From assembly GCA_030630015.1 (NCBI GenBank), contig DAOVNV010000165.1:1-5483 (forward strand): 5,483 nt of DNA, in the 5' to 3' direction. This DNA comes from Desulfuromonadales bacterium. GTDB lineage: Bacteria > Desulfobacterota > Desulfuromonadia > Desulfuromonadales > BM103. This document shows, one piece after another, positions 1 to 4,542 of this stretch (the first letter of the stretch is position 1; each line of letters starts with the position of its first letter). A model generated the notes under the pieces. That model saw nothing but the letters and a program-made list of their open reading frames with translations. It ran no database searches and was not told the DNA's origin. Made by a program: the position numbers and the translations under genes.

Positions 1-169
1 CCTTACCTGCGGTCTCAGCCGAACCGACAGGCTTTATTATCGTCTTGGCGATCGCCTTCAGCTTTTCGACATCCGTGTGACAGTTAACACACTGAGAGGC
101 CAAAGCCGATGTGACGGCCAGCAACAAGACTGCCACCAATAGCAGACTTATCTTCGTTCGGCTGTGCAT
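1..169 (-). CDS. Exported c-type cytochrome, 5' part only
   Basis: Only the first 56 codons are in the window; the gene continues past the left edge. The product begins with a typical Sec signal peptide: MHSRTK, then a hydrophobic run (about residues 7-22) ending in TSALA, with likely cleavage before SQC. Directly after this is a heme c attachment site, CVNCH (residues 27-31), followed by a Lys-rich helix-like stretch (DVEKLKAIAKTIIK). A CxxCH so close to the mature N-terminus is usual for periplasmic or outer-surface cytochromes. Heme would be attached in the periplasm by the Ccm or Ccs system. Two ATGs lie 4 nt apart; the downstream one (169-167) was chosen because only that frame gives signal peptide plus heme motif, and AAGGAG sits 6 nt before it. 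Whether it has one heme or many cannot be told from this fragment; an electron-transfer role is inferred. Confidence 0.85.
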   Translation of the reverse strand, partial: MHSRTKISLLLVAVLLLAVTSALASQCVNCHTDVEKLKAIAKTIIKPVGSAETAGK

Positions 170-175
170 ACATAA

Positions 176-181
176 CTCCTT
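176..181 (-). promoter_or_regulatory. Ribosome binding site deciding the cytochrome start
   Basis: AAGGAG on the minus strand, 6 nt before the ATG at 169-167. A competing ATG at 173-171 lies only 2 nt from it and opens a frame without signal peptide or heme motif, so the site supports the inner ATG. Confidence 0.7.
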
Positions 182-394
182 TCTCCACTGAGGTCGGCCG
201 CTACATAACCGTTACGACCAAGCGGTAAAACAAGATTGTCTCCAGCACGTGGGACAGTCGCTAATTAGATCTTAATCGCATCCAAGCTATTCTCAACCCG
301 CAGATCACAGATTTCTGGCAAGGGCGCTTTAACACCTGAGCCATACGCAACTCCGCGGCCCGCAGGATAACTCCAGTAAACGTCAGACCCGCGA

Positions 395-714
395 TCATAT
401 AATCCTCAACTCGGGATACAGTAGGGTCTGTAAGACTGCAAGTTCAACCTCCCTCTTCAACTGCTCAATCTTTTCTTTAAGTTCAGGCTCGTTGTAGCAG
501 CGCCGGTCAAGCTACTTGACTGCTGAACTCAGCGTTGAAGCAGCCCGCCCCAACCTCACTGCCAATTCATTTAACGTTGCATCACTCAATTCCAGAACAC
601 CCCAAACAACCAAAGCCCGAGCTTTTGACGGCAATCGCTTCTGACTAGCGGCGTTCAAATCAACTTCCTGAAGATCAACGCGCAGAGATAATGGTTGCGG
701 AGTTTACGTGCCAT
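395..714 (-). pseudogene. RAYT-like (Y1) transposase remnant, internally deleted
   Basis: The minus strand starts with an ATG encoding MARKLRNHY, matching the usual N-terminus of REP-associated/IS200-like Y1 transposases (family form MARKPRIHYPGALYHV). After about 10 codons the reading frame changes. The sequence then resumes as the C-terminal part of the same family: a basic/hydrophobic stretch (LPSKARALVVWGVLELSDA), a DnaA-like helix-turn-helix (TLNELAVRLGRAASTLSSAVK), an in-frame TAG at 514-512, and a charged tail (LDRRCYNEPELKEKIEQLKR) ending at TGA 397-395. The catalytic middle with the HUH motif and tyrosine is missing, so no transposase can be made. Intact relatives are about 300 residues. 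The identification is from recalled family motifs. The TAG shows decay continued after the deletion. A close parallel lies at 1089-1173. Confidence 0.6.
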
Positions 715-721
715 GGGACAA

Positions 722-841
722 TTACAGCATCAAATTATCAACTTGCGGTCTTGCATGTTTGACCCCTCTATGTTGCAGAGGGCGAAGTTCGGCCGTTTTT
801 CCCTTGGGAACATGACGTACGATGATAATTCTGACCGACAT
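722..841 (-). pseudogene. Truncated ABM-like gene (5' fragment)
   Basis: A GGAGG ribosome binding site on the minus strand lies 7 nt before an ATG (841-839). The ATG opens a 39-codon frame that begins MSVRIIIVRHVPKGKTAELR. This resembles the first beta strand and helix of small antibiotic-biosynthesis-monooxygenase (ABM, dimeric alpha/beta barrel) proteins, whose N-termini often read like MxVRIIIKRxVPxGKExEL. After about residue 22 the resemblance ends, and the remaining residues (QHRGVKHARPQVDNLML) look like read-through into unrelated DNA before TAA. The normal family length is about 95-110 residues, so roughly the last three quarters are missing; I do not find them further downstream. The break lies just upstream of the transposase remnant at 395-714, which suggests that element interrupted the gene. 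Family recognition rests on about 20 residues and is therefore tentative. Confidence 0.45.
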
Positions 842-1088
842 ATGAAATCCTCCATTGGGTGGTTTCAGCTGCGGGAAGGCTGGCGTTCTATGTAGCTACT
901 TGGTATAAAATACCCTTTATTGGTGGAAAGCAAGAAGAAAAGTAAATTGTCATTAAAAAAACTATGTTTTACTAAGTATCTGATAATTATAGAATTTTTG
1001 TTCTTTTGTATAGAAAACTGTTCTATTTGTTCAGTGGGTGTGACGGTGATTATTCTTCGCAGGAGAAGGACTGGAGGGCGGGAGTGTC
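842..1088. other. Intergenic stretch with AT-rich island
   Basis: I find no convincing gene here. The part from about 900 to 1040 is much richer in A+T than its neighbours. It contains a short palindrome GGTAT-AAA-ATACC (902-914) and a direct repeat: TATAGAA at 988-994 and again at 1009-1015, each followed by TGTTC (999-1003 and 1019-1023), with a third TGTTC at 1028-1032. The 20-21 nt period is about two helical turns and could mark a regulator site, but no adjacent gene makes this clear. A plus-strand open frame from about 920 has a GTG start, no good ribosome binding site and no family resemblance, and is not called. Confidence 0.4.
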
Positions 1089-1173
1089 TCAGTCCTCAAG
1101 GGAAGTACGGTAGGGTCTGGCCTGCAAGACTGCACAACGCGCCGGGATAATGGATGCGTGGTTTACGTGTCAT
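1089..1173 (-). pseudogene. Second, minimal RAYT-like transposase remnant
   Basis: The minus strand begins with ATG and encodes MTRKPRIHYPGAL, a clear match to the N-terminus of Y1/REP-associated transposases. It then joins directly to DNA resembling the extreme 3' end of the same gene. GCAGTCTTGCAGGCCAGACC here corresponds to GCAGTCTTACAGACC in the remnant at 395-714, which there encodes AVLQT near the C-terminus. In the C-terminal frame the stop is at 1091-1089; in the frame of the ATG a stop occurs at 1098-1096. Everything between, including the catalytic domain, is gone, so about 13 N-terminal and 14 C-terminal codons remain. It is either a deletion scar or a MITE-like derivative and encodes no functional protein. 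Confidence 0.6.
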
Positions 1174-1199
1174 GCAAAAAATCTGAGCACAAACCTAAG

Positions 1200-1226
1200 G
1201 GAGGGCAAGCGTCGGGACGCTGTTGC
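1200..1226 (+). repeat. REP-like bulged hairpin next to RAYT remnant
   Basis: GGAG (1200-1203) is followed by an imperfect palindrome: GCAA-GCGTC (1205-1213), a GG centre, GACGC (1216-1220), a two-base bulge TG, and TTGC (1223-1226). A GGAG or GTAG tetranucleotide followed by a bulged palindrome is the hallmark of REP elements mobilised by RAYT transposases. This one lies about 30 bp beyond the start of the remnant at 1089-1173. Only one copy is visible, so the assignment is an inference. Confidence 0.3.
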
Positions 1227-1332
1227 TTTATTGCTTTAACGGGCTATTGAAAATGACCAATAAATTGCTCCACCCCTTATTCTGGGAAATGGAAAAGGGG
1301 AAATGCAGCTTTCCCATAGGCCCCGACTTATT

Positions 1333-1405
1333 CTGCCATTGTCTGCCATTGGTCTGCTGCCATTGCTGCCATTGGGGTCGGCCATTGCTGCCATGGACTC
1401 CATGG
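1333..1405 (+). repeat. Degenerate CTGCCATTG repeat cluster
   Basis: CTGCCATTG occurs at 1333-1341, 1343-1351, 1357-1365 and 1366-1374. Variants follow as GGCCATTG (1380-1387), CTGCCATGG (1388-1396) and ACTCCATGG (1397-1405). The last part also forms a tandem 9-mer, CCATGGACT, at 1391-1399 and 1400-1408. The spacing is irregular (9 to 14 nt), so it resembles slippage or a decayed microsatellite more than a CRISPR or iteron array. It ends about 40 bp before the candidate promoter of the peroxiredoxin gene. Confidence 0.7.
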
Positions 1406-1442
1406 ACTAGAGTCTCAGGCCCCTGGGTGTTGAGCATTATTC

Positions 1443-1451
1443 TGGTATATT
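1443..1451 (+). promoter_or_regulatory. Candidate extended -10 promoter of the peroxiredoxin
   Basis: TGGTATATT reads as an extended -10 element (TGn plus TATATT, four or five matches to TATAAT), 25 nt before the start codon. No good -35 is seen at 17 bp, which extended -10 promoters can tolerate. The ribosome binding site AAAGGAGG (1464-1471), 5 nt before ATG 1477, is strong. Confidence 0.35.
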
Positions 1452-1476
1452 CTATCAGAGGCGAAAGGAGGTTGTC

Positions 1477-1956
1477 ATGAAACGAACCATCCGCGCAGGA
1501 GCAGTGATCGTCGCGACGCTGCTGGCATCGAAAGCCGTCGCTCTACAGGTCGGCGATGTGGCTCCTGACTTTGTTGCGCCCTCGACCGAGGGAGAGATTG
1601 AACTCAGCCTGGTCGTTGAGAAAGGGCCGGTTGTCCTGGCCCTGTACTATGCTGATTTCACCTCCGGCTGAACTAGCGAAATGCAGGCTTTTCAAGACGA
1701 CCTCGCGCGTTTTGAAAAGCTCAACGCTCAGGTTCTGGGCGTCAGTTCCGATACACTGGAGACCCATCGCGATTTTGTCAAGAAACTCGGCTTGAGCTTT
1801 CCGCTGATTGCCGATGACGGTGTAATCCGAAAGCTGTATGGTGGCGGCCGCATCACCTACCTCATCGACCAGGCCGGTATCATCCGTTTCCTCTATAAGG
1901 GGATGCCGGATAACGACACGCTGCTCCGTAAGATCAACAACTTGCAATCTCATTGA
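1477..1956 (+). CDS. Exported selenocysteine-containing peroxiredoxin
   Basis: Read through one TGA at codon 65, the frame gives a 159-residue AhpC/TSA (Bcp-like) peroxiredoxin, which reduces peroxides using an active-site chalcogen. Residues 1-23 form a signal peptide (MKRTIR, hydrophobic core, ASKAVA), so the enzyme should act in the periplasm. The Prx fold follows: VGDVAPDF (25-32), VVLALYYADFTSG-U-TSEM around the active site, LGVSSD, FPLIADD, and a GGRITYLIDQAGIIRF strand pair including the likely conserved Arg. In relatives the active site reads DFTPGC-T, placing the TGA exactly on the peroxidatic Cys. The proline that usually precedes DFT is replaced by Tyr/Ala. There is no cysteine anywhere, hence no resolving Cys, giving a 1-Sec type that needs an external reductant. 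The start is set by AAAGGAGG 5 nt upstream. The in-frame ATG at 1681 has no ribosome binding site and would drop the active site. Single nonsense mutation is the alternative, but the exact position, intact 3' half and hairpin argue for recoding. Confidence 0.88.
1669..1671 (+). other. UGA codon read as selenocysteine (Sec65)
   Basis: In-frame TGA, codon 65 of the peroxiredoxin. The codons on both sides (TSG before, TSEMQAF after) continue the family alignment without gap or frameshift. Reading it as Sec requires SelA, SelB, SelC and SelD encoded elsewhere in the genome. Confidence 0.85.
1686..1721 (+). promoter_or_regulatory. Bacterial SECIS-like stem-loop
   Basis: The arm GCTTTTCAAGACG (1687-1699) pairs with CGTTTTGAAAAGC (1708-1720) over 13 bp with a single G-U wobble; G1686-U1721 can add another wobble. 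The loop is ACCUCGCG (1700-1707), and opening the top pair puts a G first in the loop. The loop begins 28 nt after the TGA, inside the roughly 16-37 nt window described for bacterial SECIS elements recognised by SelB. The structure lies within the coding sequence, as bacterial SECIS elements do. The loop lacks the GGUC of E. coli fdhF, which is not conserved across bacteria. Confidence 0.7.
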
Positions 1957-2010
1957 TCCAGTTTTAAAATCTGGGGGGGAATTCGAACAGACACGGGGTC
2001 AGACTGGGCA

Positions 2011-2235
2011 CTAGCGCAAGGGATCGAAGAGGGACTCCAGGCCGTTGACCTTGATTTCATAGATCTCCCTCAGCATCTTGCCGAGCTTGCCCTCGGGGAA
2101 CCCCTTCTGGGCGAACCAGACGACATAGGGTTCGGGCAGGTCGATCAATCGCAGTCCCTCGTACTTGCCGAAGGGCATGCGCATCTCGGCCAGTTCGAGG
2201 AGGGCCTTGTGGTCGAATGAGCGGGAGGTTTCCAT
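2011..2235 (-). CDS. DUF3820 family small protein
   Basis: A 74-residue protein with the DUF3820 signature: MPFGKYEG (residues 19-26), then a DLPEPYVVWFAQKGFP core and GKLGKMLREIYEIKVNGLE. It spans the whole expected family length with no signal peptide or membrane segment, so it is probably cytosolic. Pfam has called the family a putative quorum-sensing-regulated virulence factor, but no biochemical role is established and I assign none. The ATG at 2235-2233 is the only normal start codon in frame downstream of the preceding stop. The ribosome binding site is poor (AAAGGA 12 nt upstream). A TTGACT-16 nt-GATAAA pair (2278-2251) could be its promoter, which would leave a very short leader. It follows the hydrolase gene at 2428-3225 on the same strand after 192 bp without a gene, so co-transcription is uncertain. 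The stop lies against a GGGGTCAGACTGGGCACT stretch (1995-2012) that may be mobile-element debris. Confidence 0.8.
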   Translation of the reverse strand: METSRSFDHKALLELAEMRMPFGKYEGLRLIDLPEPYVVWFAQKGFPEGKLGKMLREIYEIKVNGLESLFDPLR

Positions 2236-2427
2236 CGAATCGCCCGGTCCTTTATCCTTTTTGTCGCTGATAAGTCAAATGTCAAACTGGGGGAGGTTCA
2301 AAGTGTTCCCCACAGGCCATGTAAACTGGGGAGCGCTCGCAGGTGCTGTTGGACCAGAACGGCAGACGCGGACAGGGCGAAACCAGGTTGATAATTTGGC
2401 GAAACAGGATCGTTTCTAGCGAGGGGA

Positions 2428-3225
2428 TCAGGAATTGGCACCGACTGCGGCCAGACCGCCATCCTTTAGACAAGAACAGTGCGATGGCCGCGGCGCTTTA
2501 CGTTGATCCTTCTCGACCTGGACATCAAAGTCTACCACCACTGGCAGGTGATCTGAAAACGGCACCAGCGGCACTTGGAAATCCCGCACTTTGATCTCTT
2601 TGCTGTGGAGGACAAAATCGAGATGTCGGTGCGGATTATTGCTCGGAAAGGTTGGCAGACCCTCGGTATTGGCATTCTGCAGCCCTGAAGCCGCCAGAAA
2701 CAGGTCGATTTCGCGCTCGCCCCAGAGCATGTTGAAATCCCCAGCGACCACACAGGGCCTCCTGGTTTTCTTCACCAGGTCATACAGGGCATTCAGCTGA
2801 TGATGCCGCGCCCGTGCGCCCAGAGCCAGATGCACCAGGTAAACCACCACGTGTTCAAGCTCCAGTTTGATCACCAGACGTTTCATGCCGTGCTCAAAAA
2901 AATGAAAGGTCTCGTTGCGGATTCGATCCCGCGCCAGAAACGCATTCCCCTGCTTTTTTAACACCGGAACATGCCGCCAGAACGATCTTTGCCCATACTT
3001 GATCGAATGCGCGTGATAGTGCCCCAGCGATTCTGCCAGCAGCTCAATCTGGTTTTCTCCGCCGGTGCGATACGAGCCGTGATCCACTTCGATCAGGCCG
3101 ATCAGATCCGGCTCCAGTTCACGCAGAAACGCCGTAATCCGCTTCAGATTCTTGCGTGAAGAGCGTACATAATTATGCATCTTCGGGCCGGTCGCATAGC
3201 GTATGTTGTAGAGCAAAAACCTCAT
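2428..3225 (-). CDS. Endonuclease/exonuclease/phosphatase (EEP) family hydrolase
   Basis: This 265-residue protein has the full metal-dependent EEP (DNase I/exonuclease III-like) motif set in order. These are LLYNIRY with Asn7, LIGLIEVD with the metal-ligand Glu46, GNAFLAR (93-99), LVHLALG with His132, VAGDFN with Asp163 and Asn165, HLDFVL with Asp203, and FSDHLPV with Asp225/His226. All expected catalytic residues are present, so it should be an active Mg-dependent phosphoesterase. The substrate (DNA, RNA, phosphoinositide-like or other) cannot be told from motifs. There is no signal peptide, so it is presumably cytosolic. The last 30 residues form a basic, Cys-containing tail outside the domain (about residues 236-265). 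The start is supported by AAGGAGG (3236-3230), 4 nt before the ATG. A TATTAT box at 3265-3260 may be the -10 element; its -35 is weak. It appears to be its own transcription unit, since a terminator lies upstream at 3378-3405. Confidence 0.88.
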   Translation of the reverse strand: MRFLLYNIRYATGPKMHNYVRSSRKNLKRITAFLRELEPDLIGLIEVDHGSYRTGGENQIELLAESLGHYHAHSIKYGQRSFWRHVPVLKKQGNAFLARDRIRNETFHFFEHGMKRLVIKLELEHVVVYLVHLALGARARHHQLNALYDLVKKTRRPCVVAGDFNMLWGEREIDLFLAASGLQNANTEGLPTFPSNNPHRHLDFVLHSKEIKVRDFQVPLVPFSDHLPVVVDFDVQVEKDQRKAPRPSHCSCLKDGGLAAVGANS

Positions 3226-3377
3226 CGAACCTCCTTAATAATTAAAGCACTACCACGCAATAATACAAGGGGCGGTTGCTGAAATTGAATCAGGAAGGGG
3301 GCTTCATCTCCTGTAGCTTGCTGCGGGGTCGTTCATTGGGGAGGCTCAGAAATGGGCATCGGGCATCGGGGATACTC

Positions 3378-3405
3378 AAAAGGGACACTCTAATTTGAGT
3401 GTCCC
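3378..3405 (-). terminator. Intrinsic terminator after the ychJ-like gene
   Basis: On the minus strand a perfect 9-bp stem, GGGACACTC-AAATTA-GAGTGTCCC (3405-3382), is followed by TTTT (3381-3378). It begins 16 nt after the TAA of the ychJ-like gene, the normal place for a rho-independent terminator. The T run is short. The GGGACA...TGTCCC type also resembles ends of RAYT-type elements (compare GGGACAGTC at 252-260), so it may have been acquired that way. Confidence 0.6.
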
Positions 3406-3421
3406 GTATTAAACAGGCTAT

Positions 3422-3904
3422 TTATTTCCCGCAGCACTTCTTGTACTTGAGGCCGCTACCGCAACTGCAGGGATCGTTGCGGCCGATCTTGTTCACGGTC
3501 AGCGGCTTCGACTTGACCATGATTCCCTCGGTGAACAGCCAGCGCCGCCCCTTGCGTTTGAACTGGCCGCGCTCGTGATGGTTGCGCAGACCTTCCTTAT
3601 CACGGAAGCGGACGATAAATTCTACTTCGCCCTGCTCATCCTTAGGTCCCCCTTGAGTGGTCTCAAGGATCTTGAGGCCATGCCACTCGGAATTCTTGGC
3701 CCAGGCCCGAGTCCCCTCGTGATCGTAACCCTCGCGATGCTTGGGGTGGGTGCTGTCGTAGAGAAAATCGATCTCGACCTTCACATGGGCTGTATAGCGC
3801 GCCCGCATCAGTTGTTCCGCCGTTTTGGCTGACTTCTTCCCGGCGATGATCGGCTCGCAACAGGCGGCATAGTCAATGCCGCTTCCGCATGGACAGCTAT
3901 TCAT
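3422..3904 (-). CDS. ychJ: YchJ family protein with two SEC-C motifs
   Basis: This 160-residue protein matches YchJ (UPF0225; E. coli YchJ is about 150 residues). It has an N-terminal SEC-C zinc motif (CPCGSG with Cys4 and Cys6, then Cys15-Cys16). The YchJ middle domain runs from about 28 to 130, with AEQLMRARYTAHV, DFLYDSTHP and VEFIVRFRD; known family structures show an NTF2-like fold there. A second, C-terminal SEC-C motif reads NDPCSCGSGLKYKKCCGK (Cys146, 148, 157, 158). SEC-C motifs bind zinc and, in SecA, mediate contacts with SecB and ribosomes. The function of YchJ itself is unknown, and protein quality control or metal handling would be speculation. The ATG at 3904-3902 has an AAGGAG site 8 nt upstream. 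It lies 86 bp downstream of the acetyltransferase gene, with a promoter candidate in the gap and a terminator after it, so it can be a single-gene unit. All eight SEC-C cysteines are intact. Confidence 0.92.
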   Translation of the reverse strand: MNSCPCGSGIDYAACCEPIIAGKKSAKTAEQLMRARYTAHVKVEIDFLYDSTHPKHREGYDHEGTRAWAKNSEWHGLKILETTQGGPKDEQGEVEFIVRFRDKEGLRNHHERGQFKRKGRRWLFTEGIMVKSKPLTVNKIGRNDPCSCGSGLKYKKCCGK

Positions 3905-3952
3905 AGTTCTTTCTCCTTCTCGGTCTGCAGATCGGCTTCAAAAGTCTGCCGA

Positions 3953-3980
3953 AGTTTATTCTCTGTATCCTGGGTGTCAA
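3953..3980 (-). promoter_or_regulatory. Candidate sigma-70 promoter of the ychJ-like gene
   Basis: The minus strand carries a perfect -35 TTGACA (3980-3975), a 16-nt spacer and a -10 TAAACT (3958-3953). It sits entirely between the acetyltransferase stop and the ychJ-like start and would give a leader of about 40 nt. Confidence 0.5.
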
Positions 3981-3990
3981 GACAGCCGAC

Positions 3991-4506
3991 TCAACGGCGC
4001 TTCTTCTTTTGGGGTTCGGACAAGTTGTCAGCAGCGTTAAACTCAGGTTCATAGCCGACAATGAAACTAGTGCTGGTCTTGTTTCGCATGCTCAGGAAAT
4101 GTGTATTGTTTTTATCAAAAGGGCAGATGGGTAAACTGCAGGGTTCAAAGCCAAATTTTTTGTAATAGGCGGGTTCACCCAGGACAAACAGGGGCTGGCT
4201 TTTGATCGGTTCCTGTCTTAAGGCATATCTGAGCAGTTCCGAGCCCACTCCCTGTTTTTGAAATTCGGGTGTCACGGCCATGGGTGCCAAGTGCAATCCG
4301 CAGATGTCGTCAGCATTATAGGCATTGGAAAAGGCGATGTAGGCGATGACCTTGTTGGTGTGGATACAGACCCACTCATGAACGGGTTTGTTGTTTTCGT
4401 GGAATTTCTGGACCAGTTTGGCTTCGTATTCACTACCTGGGAAGGCGCGGCGCAAAAGTGCGTAGACCTTGGGGTGAGTTTCTTTGGTTACTTTGCGTAT
4501 TTTCAT
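3991..4506 (-). CDS. GNAT family N-acetyltransferase (YhbS-like)
   Basis: A 171-residue single-domain GNAT protein. The acetyl-CoA binding motif A is clear: LHLAPMAVTPEFQKQGVGSE with the Q/R-x-x-G-x-G pyrophosphate loop QKQGVG at 83-88, followed by helix LLRYALRQ. Motif B is VLGEPAYYKKFGFEP (108-122), typical of the YhbS-type group in which a GxPxYYxxFGF turn follows motif A. The N-terminal MKIRKVTKETHPKVYALLRRAF helix and the EWVCIHTNKVIAYIAFS strands fit the fold. The C-terminus ends in a basic KKKRR tail. The substrate is unknown; YhbS relatives are mostly uncharacterised. There is no signal peptide. The start is backed by AGGA 7 nt upstream. It begins 36 bp after the stop of the nuclease/RNase H gene on the same strand, with no terminator between, so the two are probably co-transcribed, though this does not show a shared function. 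Confidence 0.88.
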   Translation of the reverse strand: MKIRKVTKETHPKVYALLRRAFPGSEYEAKLVQKFHENNKPVHEWVCIHTNKVIAYIAFSNAYNADDICGLHLAPMAVTPEFQKQGVGSELLRYALRQEPIKSQPLFVLGEPAYYKKFGFEPCSLPICPFDKNNTHFLSMRNKTSTSFIVGYEPEFNAADNLSEPQKKKRR

Positions 4507-4542
4507 AATGAGTTCCTGAAAGTTTCCAGACGAAAACGGGAT

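Larger units (their letters stand above)
1174..1476. other. Gene-free leader region of the peroxiredoxin gene
   Basis: No gene is supported here on either strand. The stretch contains a REP-like hairpin (1200-1226), a 6-bp inverted repeat GGGAAA/TTTCCC (1298-1315), the CTGCCATTG repeat cluster (1333-1405) and a candidate extended -10 promoter (1443-1451). Open frames in it are made of repeat-derived Trp/Gln/Cys/His runs and have no family resemblance. Confidence 0.5.

Noticed and set aside
261..398. A 45-codon minus-strand frame (MIAGLTFTGVILRAAELRMAQ...) whose ATG overlaps the TGA of the RAYT remnant
   Set aside because: The ATGA overlap looks like coupling, but there is no ribosome binding site, another frame of the same DNA is equally open, and neither resembles a known family.
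920..1150. A 76-codon plus-strand frame with a hydrophobic segment
   Set aside because: GTG start without a ribosome binding site; it runs through AT-rich DNA and then across the second transposase remnant, so it is most likely chance.
1333..1405. CRISPR array
   Set aside because: Units are only 9 nt, spacers are 0-5 nt and irregular, and there are no cas genes.
1543..1953. A 136-codon open frame on the minus strand opposite the peroxiredoxin
   Set aside because: It is the complement of a well-supported coding sequence, has no ribosome binding site and no family resemblance.
1681..1956. Separate 91-codon gene starting at ATG 1681
   Set aside because: It has no ribosome binding site and begins four codons after the catalytic position; it is the downstream half of the selenoprotein frame.
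1958..1974. CCAG-TTTTAAAAT-CTGG hairpin after the peroxiredoxin stop as a terminator
   Set aside because: The stem is AT-rich with a bulge and is followed by a G run, not T; it does not meet intrinsic terminator criteria.
2307..2332. TCCCCA/TGGGGA inverted repeat in the gap between the DUF3820 and EEP genes
   Set aside because: Only 6 bp with a 14-nt loop and no T run; it may be a chance match, although AAACTGGGG also recurs nearby at 2284 and 2323.
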